The notes beneath the pieces were generated by a model. That model saw nothing but the letters and a program-made list of their open reading frames with translations. It was not told the DNA's origin and did not search any database. This document shows positions 8,371 through 17,688 of a DNA stretch of 64,000 bases, one piece after another. Numbering within the stretch: the stretch's first letter is position 1; each line of letters opens with the position of its first letter. Where the stretch lies: positions 1 through 64,000 of the forward strand of contig NZ_QKNY01000005.1 of assembly GCF_003605575.1 (NCBI RefSeq), read 5' to 3'. Source of the stretch: Halonotius aquaticus (GTDB lineage Archaea > Halobacteriota > Halobacteria > Halobacteriales > Haloferacaceae). A program made the translations under genes and the position numbers.

Positions 8371-10299
8371 ATGAGTAGCATCGAGCCGGCAAGCGATGAT
8401 GATCCCTTCGAGGAGCAGCGCGAACGGGTTGACGACCCGATGCGCCGACTGGTCGGCGAGTACGGCCGGCCGTACTGGCTGTCGGTTCTGCTCGGGGTTC
8501 TCGCCAGCCTCGCCGCGCGCCTGCTGGATCTGCTGCCGGTGATCCTGCTCGGGGTCGCCATCGACAGCCTGTTCCAGGGTGTCGAACCCTTCTCGCTGCC
8601 GGTGGTACCGCAAGCGTGGCTGCCGACCAAACCCATCGACCAGTTCACACTCGTTATCGTCCTCATCACGGCCTCCTTTGTCGTCGGCGCGGGCTTTCAC
8701 TGGCTCCGCAACTGGGGGTTCAACTCCTTCGCTCAGGACATCCAACACGACGTGCGCACCGATACCTACGACACGATGCAGCAGCTCGATATGGGCTTTT
8801 TCGCCGACAAACAGACCGGCGAGTTGATGTCGATTCTCTCCAACGACGTGAACCAACTAGAACGGTTCCTCAACGACGGGCTGAACTCCGCCTTCCGGCT
8901 GGCGGTCATGGTCGTCGCTATCGCCGCGTATCTCGTCTATCTCAACCCCCAACTCGCTGTCGTCGCGCTCTCGCCCGTCCCGTTGATCGCCCTGTTTACC
9001 TATATTTTCGTCACGACAATCCAACCGAAATACGCCGCCGTCCGCTCCAGTGTCGGCGACGTGAACTCCCGACTCGAAAACAATCTCGGCGGCATCCAGG
9101 TCATCAAATCCTCCAACACCGAGGCGTTCGAATCCGGCCGCGTCGACGACGTCTCGCGGGATTACTACGAGACCAACTGGGGAGCGATCACGATCCGCAT
9201 TCGCTTCTTCCCCGGCCTCCAGCTCATCTCCGGGGCGGGATTCATCCTCACCTTCCTCGTCGGCGGGCTGTGGGTTTTCTCGGGGTCGGGCCCGGGCCCG
9301 TTCACCGGCACCCTCTCGACCGGCGAGTTCGTCGTCTTCATCCTCTTTACCCAGCAGCTCGTCTGGCCGATGGCGCAATTCGGCCAGATCATCAATATGT
9401 ACCAGCGGGCGGAGGCCTCCGCCGAGCGGATCTTCGGGCTGATGGACGAAACCGACGCGCTCGAAGACGACACCGGCAGCGACGACCTCGTCGTCGACGA
9501 CGGGCAGGTCGCATACGACGACGTGCGCTTCAGCTACAGCGAGGAGCCGGTGCTTGACGATATCAGCTTCAGCGTCGACGGCGGCGACACGCTCGCCCTC
9601 GTCGGGCCGACCGGTGCCGGCAAATCGACCGTCCTCAAACTGCTCTTGCGGCTCTACGATCCCGATTCGGGTGCGATCCGGATCGACGGCCAGGAGATCC
9701 AGTCGGTGAGCCGCACCTCTCTCCGGCAGGCCATCGGCTACGTCGGCCAGGAATCCTACCTGTTCTACGGCACCGTCCGCGACAACATCGCCTACGGCAG
9801 CTTTGAGGCGACCGACGCCGAGATCCAGGCGGCCGCCGAGGCCGCCGAAGCCCACAACTTTATCCAGAACCTCCACGACGGCTACGAGACGATGGTCGGC
9901 GAACGCGGCGTCAAACTCTCCGGTGGCCAACGCCAGCGGATCGCCATCGCCCGTGCGATTCTCGAAGACCCGGATCTCCTCGTGCTTGATGAGGCGACCT
10001 CCGATGTCGACACCGAGACTGAGATGCTGATCCAGCGCAGTCTTGACAACCTGACGACCGACCGGACAACGTTCGCCATCGCCCACCGGCTGTCGACGAT
10101 CAAGGACGCCGACCAGATCGTCGTCCTCGAAGACGGTCGGATCGTCGAACGCGGCAGCCACGAGGAGCTCCTTCGTGCCGACGGGCTGTACGCCCACCTC
10201 TGGGGGGTACAGGCCGGTGAGATCGACTCGCTGCCCCAGGAGTTCATCGATCGCGCCGCCCGCCGACAGGCCCGCACCGAGACAGCCGAAGACGACTGA
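8371..10299 (+). CDS. ABC transporter, fused permease and ATPase (half-transporter)
   Basis: Exporter-type ABC half-transporter of 642 residues, expected to work as a dimer. Residues about 45-330 form the six-helix permease domain. The nucleotide-binding domain has Walker A VGPTGAGKST, Q-loop YVGQESYLF, signature LSGGQRQRIAIARAI, Walker B LLVLDEATSDVD and the H-loop AHRLSTI. The ATG at 8371 (MSSIEPA) is used; an upstream in-frame start has no support. The N-terminal 35 residues are acidic and cytoplasmic. Substrate is unknown; lipids, drugs and peptides are all moved by this class. Confidence 0.9.
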   Translation: MSSIEPASDDDPFEEQRERVDDPMRRLVGEYGRPYWLSVLLGVLASLAARLLDLLPVILLGVAIDSLFQGVEPFSLPVVPQAWLPTKPIDQFTLVIVLITASFVVGAGFHWLRNWGFNSFAQDIQHDVRTDTYDTMQQLDMGFFADKQTGELMSILSNDVNQLERFLNDGLNSAFRLAVMVVAIAAYLVYLNPQLAVVALSPVPLIALFTYIFVTTIQPKYAAVRSSVGDVNSRLENNLGGIQVIKSSNTEAFESGRVDDVSRDYYETNWGAITIRIRFFPGLQLISGAGFILTFLVGGLWVFSGSGPGPFTGTLSTGEFVVFILFTQQLVWPMAQFGQIINMYQRAEASAERIFGLMDETDALEDDTGSDDLVVDDGQVAYDDVRFSYSEEPVLDDISFSVDGGDTLALVGPTGAGKSTVLKLLLRLYDPDSGAIRIDGQEIQSVSRTSLRQAIGYVGQESYLFYGTVRDNIAYGSFEATDAEIQAAAEAAEAHNFIQNLHDGYETMVGERGVKLSGGQRQRIAIARAILEDPDLLVLDEATSDVDTETEMLIQRSLDNLTTDRTTFAIAHRLSTIKDADQIVVLEDGRIVERGSHEELLRADGLYAHLWGVQAGEIDSLPQEFIDRAARRQARTETAEDD

Positions 10300-10388
10300 T
10301 CGATATTGGCGTCTCGCCGCCATTCGCCGCTCTCGCGGCATCGCCACGTGTCACACGGCTTTTACGCTCAGCCACGGAACAAACACCA

Positions 10389-11048
10389 ATGAGTGATCTC
10401 GACGCTGGCGATACCGTGGCCCTCTCCTGTCCGGCCTGTTCGCCCCACGACGACACCGTTCATGAGGTATTGAAGCCCGGCGGCACCGCGACCGTTCGCT
10501 GTAACGACTGCGAGCACGTCCACAAGGAGACGATCGAATCGACATCAACCGTCGAGAAACGCGTGATCGTCTCCCAGGGCGGCGAATCGATCAGCACGCA
10601 CATCGATGTCGACCCAGAGGAGACAGTCGAGGCTGGCGATGAGTTCATTGTCGACACGCCTGAGGCGATCTTTCAGGCCCGGGTGACCAGCCTCGAACTC
10701 CAGGATGGCGACGCCCGCCCTGAGAGCGCGGTCATGGACGACGTCGCGGCCGTCTGGACGCGCGCGGTCGACAACGTCTCGGTCAACGTGACGCTGCATC
10801 CCAACGACGGCTCCCGCGACGAAAGCCGAAGCCTCACGGTCAACGTCCCTGGCGACTACGAGTTCCGTGTCGGCGCGACCGAATCCTTCGGCGACGATGA
10901 GTTCACCATTACCGGGCTGCTGGTTCGAGATGACGCCGAGGGCTACCGGTTCGATCAGTTCGACGAGGACGGCGATATGGTGTACGCGAAGGACTGCAAG
11001 CGCATTTACGGGGTCGACGAGCAGACGACCGCGTGGTCGGCGTGGTAA
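10389..11048 (+). CDS. HVO_0476 family zinc-finger protein
   Basis: Protein of 219 residues of a family conserved in haloarchaea. The N-terminus has two CxxC pairs, CPAC (residues about 16-19) and CNDC (about 38-41), forming a zinc ribbon. A beta-rich region of about 170 residues follows. Cell role is unknown; the ribbon suggests nucleic-acid or protein contacts. It stands alone, 89 bases after the ABC transporter gene. Confidence 0.85.
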   Translation: MSDLDAGDTVALSCPACSPHDDTVHEVLKPGGTATVRCNDCEHVHKETIESTSTVEKRVIVSQGGESISTHIDVDPEETVEAGDEFIVDTPEAIFQARVTSLELQDGDARPESAVMDDVAAVWTRAVDNVSVNVTLHPNDGSRDESRSLTVNVPGDYEFRVGATESFGDDEFTITGLLVRDDAEGYRFDQFDEDGDMVYAKDCKRIYGVDEQTTAWSAW

Positions 11049-11119
11049 GATAACGTTTCAAAATCGCGTCGGTGATCCGCTGTTTCTACTGGAAACCGTA
11101 CTGTGGCTACTGTCGTCCA

Positions 11120-11233
11120 GAAAGCCCTCGGCCGTTCCGCTCCCGCGAGTCGCTGCGCGCTTCGGGCCTCCGGCCCTGCAGTGCTTGCGTCCTCGGGGTT
11201 CGCGGAACGCCCTCGCCCTTTCAGTCCACCAGG
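11120..11233 (+). repeat. Dispersed palindromic intergenic repeat, copy 1
   Basis: The block begins GAAAGCCCTCGGCCGTTCCG and ends with CCTCGCCCTTTC plus a CACCAGG tail. It matches the block at 29308-29431 in order and orientation across nearly its whole length. Its two ends are imperfect inverted complements (GAAAG...GCG.TC/ G..CGC...CTTTC), so it could fold into a long hairpin in RNA or extrude in DNA. It has no convincing reading frame. It fills most of the gap before pcm. Confidence 0.7.
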
Positions 11234-11302
11234 ATAACGGTTGGTTGAGATCATAACGCAACTGGGCGTAACGGCTACATATGCCGTGCGCCAATTTCTC
11301 CC

Positions 11303-11926
11303 ATGGACATGGCGACAGCCCGCGACCGGCTGGTCGACAGCCTCGTCGCCAACGACATCATCACGAAATCGAGTACCGCCGAGGCGATGCGGGCGGTGCC
11401 GCGCCACGAGTTCGTCGATGCCGACCAGCAGGCGCAGGCCTACCAGGATCGCCCGCTGCCGATCGGCAACGACCAGACGATCAGCGCGCCGCATATGGTC
11501 GGCCAAATGGTCGACCTGCTTGATGTCGACCCCGGCGATCGCGTCCTCGAGATCGGCACGGGCTGTGGCTACCACGCCGCGGTCACCAGCGAGGTCGTCG
11601 GCGACGGCAACGTCTACAGCGTCGAGTACGATCGCGACCTTGGCGAGGCGGCCCGCCAGCGACTCGCCGACCTCGGCTATGACGTGGCTGTCCGCATCGG
11701 TGACGGCCGGGAGGGGTGGCCCGAGCGGGCCCCCTTCGACGCCAGCTACCTCACCTGTGCTGCCGCCGAGCCGCCGTCGGCGGTGATTGAGCAGACTGCG
11801 ACCGACGGCGTCGTCGTCGGGCCCTTTGGGACAGGCCAGCAGGAACTTAAGCGGCTTGTCCCGCAGCCTGACGGGAGCTGCGAATCTGAAACGATCGCGC
11901 CGGTGCGGTTTGTTCAGATGCGCTGA
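11303..11926 (+). CDS. pcm: Protein-L-isoaspartate O-methyltransferase
   Basis: Uses S-adenosylmethionine to methylate isoaspartyl residues in damaged proteins, starting their repair. The 207-residue protein has the Pcm start (AMRAVPRHEFV), the substrate loop with PLPIGNDQTISAPHMV, the SAM-binding motif VLEIGTGCGYHAAVTSEVVG, and the post-motif VRIGDGREGWPERAPFD. Length and order match the family. A diverged paralogue follows 40 bases downstream and is probably co-transcribed. Confidence 0.93.
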   Translation: MDMATARDRLVDSLVANDIITKSSTAEAMRAVPRHEFVDADQQAQAYQDRPLPIGNDQTISAPHMVGQMVDLLDVDPGDRVLEIGTGCGYHAAVTSEVVGDGNVYSVEYDRDLGEAARQRLADLGYDVAVRIGDGREGWPERAPFDASYLTCAAAEPPSAVIEQTATDGVVVGPFGTGQQELKRLVPQPDGSCESETIAPVRFVQMR

Positions 11927-11966
11927 CCGCGGTGGGGTTAAGCCGTTCCGCCCCCCAGTTCCGACA

Positions 11967-12719
11967 ATGGATCACGAAACGCTCCGGGCCGACATGGTCG
12001 ACGGGTTGGAACACGCCCTTGAGCGACCGCTCGGAGCCGCGGTGCTGGATGCCCTCGGAACCGTCCCGCGCCACGAGTTCGTCGACGACGCTTACGAGCC
12101 CGGCAGCGACGAGGTTGCCGGCTCCCGCGTGCTCGGCCTCCGGACGGTCGCCCGCATGATTGCTGCGCTTGAGGCCGGTGAAGGCGACGACACGCTCGTC
12201 GTCGGTGCGGGTGTCGGCTACACGGCAGCCGTCCTCGCCGAGATCGTCGGTGGCCGGCACGTCCACGCGATCGATATCGACCGTCGGCTCGTCCACATCG
12301 CCCGCGACAACCTCGGCGCGGCGGGCTACGACTCGGTGTTGGTCGATCGCCGCGATGGGGCTCGCGGTTACCCTGAATACGCGCCCTTCGATCGCGTCTT
12401 GATCGAAAGTGCGGTTCATGACGTGCCGCGGGCGATCCGCGAGCAACTCGCCGACGGGGGCCGGATCGTCTTTCCACGCGGGACGACCGACCAGACGCTC
12501 GTTGCTGTTGAGCCCGCAGGCGACGGCGGCCTCGAATTAGTCGGGGAGTTCGGCCCTGTCGGCTTTCGCCCGATGTTGGTCGACGGCGAACAGCCCAGCG
12601 GCCACGAGCGCAACCGGACGCGCCGGGAGGACGCCGAGTTCGACTCCCAGGGCTACTTCGCCAAAACGGGCTGGGAGTACGAGTGGCTGGACTGGGATGA
12701 TCGACTTGACTCGCGGTAG
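11967..12719 (+). CDS. Diverged Pcm-like methyltransferase paralogue
   Basis: A 250-residue relative of the preceding pcm product. It keeps VPRHEFVDDAYEPGS and a Rossmann glycine motif VVGAGVGYTAAVLAEIVGG with a following acidic residue (HAIDIDR). The region that holds the isoaspartyl substrate in Pcm (the IGNDQTISAPHMV segment) is replaced by VAGSRVLGLRTVARMI, so it may not repair isoaspartate. A C-terminal 50-residue extension ends in acidic and aromatic residues (YEWLDWDDRLDSR). It was likely produced by tandem duplication. The ATG at 11967 is the first start at which Pcm-like homology begins. Confidence 0.85.
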   Translation: MDHETLRADMVDGLEHALERPLGAAVLDALGTVPRHEFVDDAYEPGSDEVAGSRVLGLRTVARMIAALEAGEGDDTLVVGAGVGYTAAVLAEIVGGRHVHAIDIDRRLVHIARDNLGAAGYDSVLVDRRDGARGYPEYAPFDRVLIESAVHDVPRAIREQLADGGRIVFPRGTTDQTLVAVEPAGDGGLELVGEFGPVGFRPMLVDGEQPSGHERNRTRREDAEFDSQGYFAKTGWEYEWLDWDDRLDSR

Positions 12720-12775
12720 CCCAGTCCGGCACTCGCAAGCGACACACTCAGGATCATTGCGACCCAACACCACCC

Positions 12776-13042
12776 GTGGCCGGATCAGAGCCTTCCGCAG
12801 ATGACGACCCCGATGAGGACACCTTCGCAGCCCTGACGCTGAAAGAGCGGATCGCCGTCGCCACCGCCCAAGATCCCTCGAAGGCGATCGTTGTCATCCT
12901 CCTGGGGCTGTTTGCGCTTACGTTCCTCGTCGCGCTGTCGTTGGTGTTCCCGGTTGTTGCCGGACTTTTCCTCCTTGGGACGTTGCTGCTTGTCGTTCTC
13001 GCCGTCGGCGGCTACGTTGTTCTCACCCGCCTTGGTGGCTGA
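12776..13042 (+). CDS. Small membrane protein, two predicted TM segments
   Basis: Protein of 88 residues. An acidic N-terminus and a soluble stretch (LKERIAVATAQDPSK) precede two hydrophobic segments at about residues 38-58 and 61-83, ending with LTRLGG. The start is GTG at 12776. Composition and acidic N-terminus fit a real haloarchaeal gene, but I do not recognise the family. It is convergent with the transducer gene, 20 bases apart. Confidence 0.6.
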   Translation: MAGSEPSADDDPDEDTFAALTLKERIAVATAQDPSKAIVVILLGLFALTFLVALSLVFPVVAGLFLLGTLLLVVLAVGGYVVLTRLGG

Positions 13043-13062
13043 GACCGCCGCGCTCTCGACGG

Positions 13063-14610
<1,548 letters not shown>

Positions 14611-14833
14611 TCGTTATCATGGTTCATTGTGTCGACATACGTAAGTTTTTATTCACGAATGTTGATCTGATTTAGAAACAGAATCGTTTTCGAAACTGAT
14701 GAAATACACCATGTGTATAGATTAATACGCGGAAAAACACAGCATATAAGATACTCTTATAGCGTGGCTTTTCGACGCTGTAGTCGGTTCTCGAACCGGA
14801 ACGGCTACCCGAACTGCGGACACTCCCCCGGGT

Positions 14834-15361
14834 ATGACCGGCTGGCAGCGACTCGCCTCGGAAACCGAATACGACTGTGGCTGGTTCACCGCCGGCTACG
14901 ACCGCGTGATTGAACCCTCGGGTCGGGAGGCCGACTACTACTGGGTAGACAAACCGAAAGATGGCCTTGGGATCGTCGCCGTTACCGACGACCGCGTGGC
15001 GATGGTCGAACAGTACCGCCCGAAGTTGGAGGAGTCGTTCGTGGAGTGCCCCGGCGGCTACGTCGAACCCGGCGAATCCTACGTTGAGGCCGCCGAACGC
15101 GAACTCAAGGAGGAAACCGGGCTGTCGGCCGAGGAGTGTACGTTGCTGTCGACGTACTACCCGAGTGCGACGATGCGGTTCCAGCGCGGGCTGGTCGTTG
15201 CCACCGGACTGGAGGCCGGTGATGCCGACCCCGATGAGGGCGAGTACATCGAGTGGCGATTCATGCCTGTTGCGGACGCCATTGAGTCGGCGAAAACGTC
15301 GCCGACGACAGGTTGGACGTTGACAGCGTTGTTGGCGGCTCGTGAAGAGGGGTATATTTGA
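14834..15361 (+). CDS. NUDIX hydrolase, ADP-ribose pyrophosphatase-like
   Basis: Protein of 175 residues with a complete NUDIX box: GGYVEPGESYVEAAERELKE followed by ETG, which provides the metal-binding REXXEE glutamates. The N-terminal YYWVDKPKDGLGIVAVTDD and QYRPKLEESFVECPGG segments match the ADP-sugar pyrophosphatase branch, in which residues before the box shape the dimer and substrate pocket. The substrate is likely a nucleoside diphosphate linked to another group. It is monocistronic, preceded by a promoter-like A+T-rich stretch (ATATAAGATACTCTTATA at about 14744-14761). Confidence 0.88.
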   Translation: MTGWQRLASETEYDCGWFTAGYDRVIEPSGREADYYWVDKPKDGLGIVAVTDDRVAMVEQYRPKLEESFVECPGGYVEPGESYVEAAERELKEETGLSAEECTLLSTYYPSATMRFQRGLVVATGLEAGDADPDEGEYIEWRFMPVADAIESAKTSPTTGWTLTALLAAREEGYI

Positions 15362-15411
15362 TCGATCGACTCAGTCCGGACGCCGTCTTTGAATTCCCGA
15401 CGAGAGACTAA

Positions 15412-15579
15412 TTATTCGCCGCCGTCGGCCCGCGCTTCCGTTGCCGAGTCCTCCCACGGATCCACATCGACACCGCGACTTTCGAGGTAATCGCGGATTT
15501 CGTCCTGTTGCTCCGCTAGTCCGTCTCGCAGTTCCTCGATTTCCTCGTCGGTCATCGGCTCTACTCTATCTGGTGCCAT
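15412..15579 (-). CDS. Small acidic protein overlapping the preceding gene
   Basis: Small gene of 55 residues: it starts MAPDRVEPMTDEEIEELRDG, continues with a helix-forming LAEQQDEIRDYLESRG and ends in an acidic tail (EARADGGE). Its ATG lies 14 bases inside the end of the upstream gene, so the two are translationally coupled. The protein is highly acidic and probably alpha-helical. I do not recognise a family. The tight overlap with a 126-residue partner suggests the pair acts together, possibly as a toxin-antitoxin-like unit (inference only). Confidence 0.6.
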   Translation of the reverse strand: MAPDRVEPMTDEEIEELRDGLAEQQDEIRDYLESRGVDVDPWEDSATEARADGGE

Positions 15580-15946
15580 TCTTCGAATCTCCGTATGTAG
15601 CCTTCGAGGGCTCTCTCAAGTGCTCTTCGGCGCGGTTGAGGGCGATATTCGACGGGAGCGGCGGTGTCAGTTCGTGACTCTCGATTTTTGCACCGTCGCG
15701 GTAGATGTCGATGTGAAGCCCATCCTCGGTCACGTCGTGGGCGGCTTCGCTGCTACCTTTGCTGTCGTGATCGTATCGGACTACTTCCTCCCACTCATCT
15801 TCGACGATGTTGCGCCCATACTCCAACTGGACGACGAACCGTGTGACGACACCGCACTCGATGGCGACACCGAGCCGGCGGCGGGATCGACGACCTACTC
15901 GCTCTGTGAACTCCCTGTCGTAGTCCCGCGGTTTCTTTTCGCCCAT
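15566..15946 (-). CDS. Conserved haloarchaeal protein (DUF7718-like)
   Basis: Protein of 126 residues. The basic start KKPRDYDREFTERVGRRSRR is followed by a beta-rich body: RFVVQLEYGRN, EWEEVVRYDHDSKG, then DVTEDGLHIDIYRDGAKIES and a C-terminal helix. I recall similar haloarchaeal proteins under DUF7718 but cannot verify it. The V-R-Y-D...H-x-D layout loosely resembles small toxin folds such as TumE, with no proof of homology. It overlaps the next gene by 14 bases and lies directly beside two partial tRNA-Asp copies, a common landing place for accessory genes. Confidence 0.65.
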   Translation of the reverse strand: MGEKKPRDYDREFTERVGRRSRRRLGVAIECGVVTRFVVQLEYGRNIVEDEWEEVVRYDHDSKGSSEAAHDVTEDGLHIDIYRDGAKIESHELTPPLPSNIALNRAEEHLREPSKATYGDSKNGTR

Positions 15947-15995
15947 CGCGCTCGGTGCTGTCTCTCCGCGGCATCGGATAAAAATCTGGACGTGG

Positions 15996-16016
15996 AGGCC
16001 CGGAGCGGGATTTGAA
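15996..16016 (-). repeat. tRNA-Asp 3'-end fragment, copy A
   Basis: This 21-base block is identical to the 3' acceptor strand plus T-arm of the tRNA-Asp at 16274-16346 (GCCCGGAGCGGGATTTGAAC core on the plus strand). It breaks off inside the T-stem. About 25 bases further, GCTTCAAATTCC is its imperfect inverse, so the pair forms a hairpin. Confidence 0.7.
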
Positions 16017-16126
16017 CCTCACTCGCTCACTGCGTTCGCTCGTTGCTTCAAATTCCTTCTGGCCGCTTTGCTGTCGCAGACTCACTCGTCGCTCCGCTCC
16101 TCGTTCGTAGTTGCGACAGCAGAAGA

Positions 16127-16148
16127 CGCCCGGAGCGGGATTTGAACC
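16127..16148 (-). repeat. tRNA-Asp 3'-end fragment, copy B
   Basis: This 22-base block includes the discriminator position and is identical to the tRNA-Asp 3' end. It is followed by GGTTCAAATCCGC (about 16185-16197) as an inverted partner. Spacing between the three copies is 131 and about 147 bases. It is too short to be a functional tRNA. Confidence 0.7.
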
Positions 16149-16273
16149 GCAGTCGTTCCGCTCACTGTGTTCGCTTCACTCCTTGGTTCAAATCCGCTGT
16201 CGAACGGTTCCGACTCACGGGGGAACCCTCGCACACGCTACGCGGTGCTCGGGAGTATTGTTCGTCGGAAGAA

Positions 16274-16346
16274 CGCCCGGAGCGGGATTTGAACCCGCGT
16301 CACGACCGTGACAGGGTCGTATGATGGGCCACTACACCATCCGGGC
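16274..16346 (-). tRNA. tRNA-Asp (anticodon GTC)
   Basis: On the minus strand the acceptor GCCCGGA pairs with TCCGGGC plus discriminator G. The anticodon stem CGACC/GGTCG holds a loop with anticodon GTC, and the T-arm has GCGGGTTCAAATCCCGC. Length is 73 nt. Two truncated copies of its 3' end lie just downstream (plus-strand left), marking this as a likely attachment site for integrating elements. Confidence 0.95.
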
Positions 16347-16404
16347 GAACGCATCCTATCGTACCGCGGTAAGGTAAATAAGGCTTCTCTTTTCCGGCAG
16401 TCGA

Positions 16405-16755
16405 CTACTCCTCGTAGGCCAGATTCATCAGCCACTGCGAGAAGGAGTCACTTTGCGGATCGACTTCCTCCTCACCGATAAACGGCGAGAGCAGATCGCC
16501 GGCCATCAGCAGCCGGAACTCCAGATCCTTCGCGGTCGGCTCAAGGTAGTAGGTGTTGTGTCCGTTGTAGACGGTCTGTTCGCGGTTGATCAACTCAGCA
16601 TCGACCAGCTTTTCGGCGATCCGACTCCCCTTCCGCGAGGAGATATCGAGTTCCTTCCAGAAATCGCTTTGATGGATCCCACCGGTTTCCTTGATGAGTT
16701 CGAGTCCGCGCTGCTCGTCGGCGGAGAGGTCGACCTCGGCTTCGGACACACTCAT
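16405..16755 (-). CDS. Winged-helix transcriptional regulator
   Basis: Protein of 116 residues. After an acidic start (MSVSEAEVDLSADEQRGLEL) comes a MarR/Lrp-like winged helix: IKETGGIHQSDFWKELDISSRKGSRIAEKLVDAELI as helix-turn-helix, then a wing with NREQTVYNGHNTYYLEP. The C-terminal 40 residues are probably a dimerisation helix. The ATG at 16755 is chosen over a start further upstream that would overlap the NRDE gene. It follows the NRDE gene by 25 bases on the same strand, so the two are probably one transcript. Confidence 0.82.
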   Translation of the reverse strand: MSVSEAEVDLSADEQRGLELIKETGGIHQSDFWKELDISSRKGSRIAEKLVDAELINREQTVYNGHNTYYLEPTAKDLEFRLLMAGDLLSPFIGEEEVDPQSDSFSQWLMNLAYEE

Positions 16756-16780
16756 TACTTCTTCTGGGGTCGCAACTCGT

Positions 16781-17533
16781 TTAAAGGCTGCTTTCGACGC
16801 GCTCGAAGCCTGTCCGACATGGCGGCCCATCCGCAAACCAGTAGCCTCCGACGCCTGCGGTGGCCTCACCGCCGAGTTCGATTATCGACGCCGACCGTGT
16901 TCCGAACCCATCGCCGTGGACACAGACGCCGTACTCGTGATCGCCGAGCACGGCGGCGGCCCGCTCGCGCCACGCCGCGGCCGTCGGTGGGGGCCCCGCC
17001 TCAACGCTAAGAGCCGATCGCACCGCGGTCGCGTTGGCGGCCTGCTGGTGACCCATTTCCGGGCGTCCCGGCGGCTCGAAGGACGCCCCGTCCGCGCCGA
17101 CGTTGACGACGACGTGGACGCCGGGCTCGAAATCGGTGACGCCGAGTTCGCCATCCCACTCAAGCAGGGTGGCCCGATCGGCATCGGCAACGACGAGATT
17201 GAAGCCGGCGTAGCTGTCGGCCGCGACCGCGCGTTCGACCGTGTCGACGGCGGCATCAGCCGATTCGCAGCTGAGGCAGTCGGCGACGAGTTGCCCCCGC
17301 GAGCGCTCGCCCGCGCGATCGACCCAGCGGTTGGTGATCCCGACGAACAGGCCGGCCTCGTTGTAGCCGATCCACGTGCCGCCAGCACGGGCGTCTCGCG
17401 GGGCGATCGCTTGGGGCTCGGATCGATACACCCCCGGCGGCTCGCTGGGGCGGTCGGTGGCTTCATCACGGTTGGCGGCGACGACGACCGGCGCGTCGGC
17501 GACAGCCTGCCACGCGAGGACGAGTGTACACAC
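16781..17533 (-). CDS. NRDE (TANGO2) family protein
   Basis: Protein of 250 residues. The start VCTLVLAWQ puts a cysteine directly after the initiator; in this family and in related N-terminal nucleophile proteins Cys2 is conserved, so the GTG at 17533 is favoured over an upstream ATG at 17560. The eponymous motif VVVAANRDEATDRPSEP is present, followed by GGTWIGYNEAGLFVGITNR. Eukaryotic TANGO2 has been linked to haem or lipid handling; the archaeal role is unknown. It is the first gene of a pair with the winged-helix regulator. Confidence 0.85.
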   Translation of the reverse strand: MCTLVLAWQAVADAPVVVAANRDEATDRPSEPPGVYRSEPQAIAPRDARAGGTWIGYNEAGLFVGITNRWVDRAGERSRGQLVADCLSCESADAAVDTVERAVAADSYAGFNLVVADADRATLLEWDGELGVTDFEPGVHVVVNVGADGASFEPPGRPEMGHQQAANATAVRSALSVEAGPPPTAAAWRERAAAVLGDHEYGVCVHGDGFGTRSASIIELGGEATAGVGGYWFADGPPCRTGFERVESSL

Positions 17534-17688
17534 AATCCCTTGTAGCGGCGTCGCCGACAAGAATCTCTCCCTGTCTCGTTACTCGGTGTCGACCGTCTTG
17601 TTCGTTCATTCGATAGATTGACTCACACCCACCGACCGGGGCTAAGATCGATACCATAAGGTACGTTCATGTGAAACAGGGCGGGTAT

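Larger units (their letters stand above)
15947..16273. other. 327-base gene-free stretch with tRNA-Asp fragments and hairpins
   Basis: There is no credible coding region here. The stretch contains two truncated copies of the 3' part of tRNA-Asp, each followed by an inverted copy of the TTTGAAC core, giving two imperfect hairpins with TCGCTCACTGCGTTCGCTCG-like loops. The intact tRNA-Asp follows. This is typical debris of integration at a tRNA 3' end. Confidence 0.6.

Noticed and set aside
8857-10347. 496-residue minus-strand frame opposite the ABC transporter
   Set aside because: Antisense shadow of a gene with complete ABC motifs; it reads as Asp/Val/Glu-rich noise.
15996-16148. Extra tRNA genes
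   Set aside because: Only the 3' acceptor strand and T-arm are present; no anticodon arm can be formed upstream.
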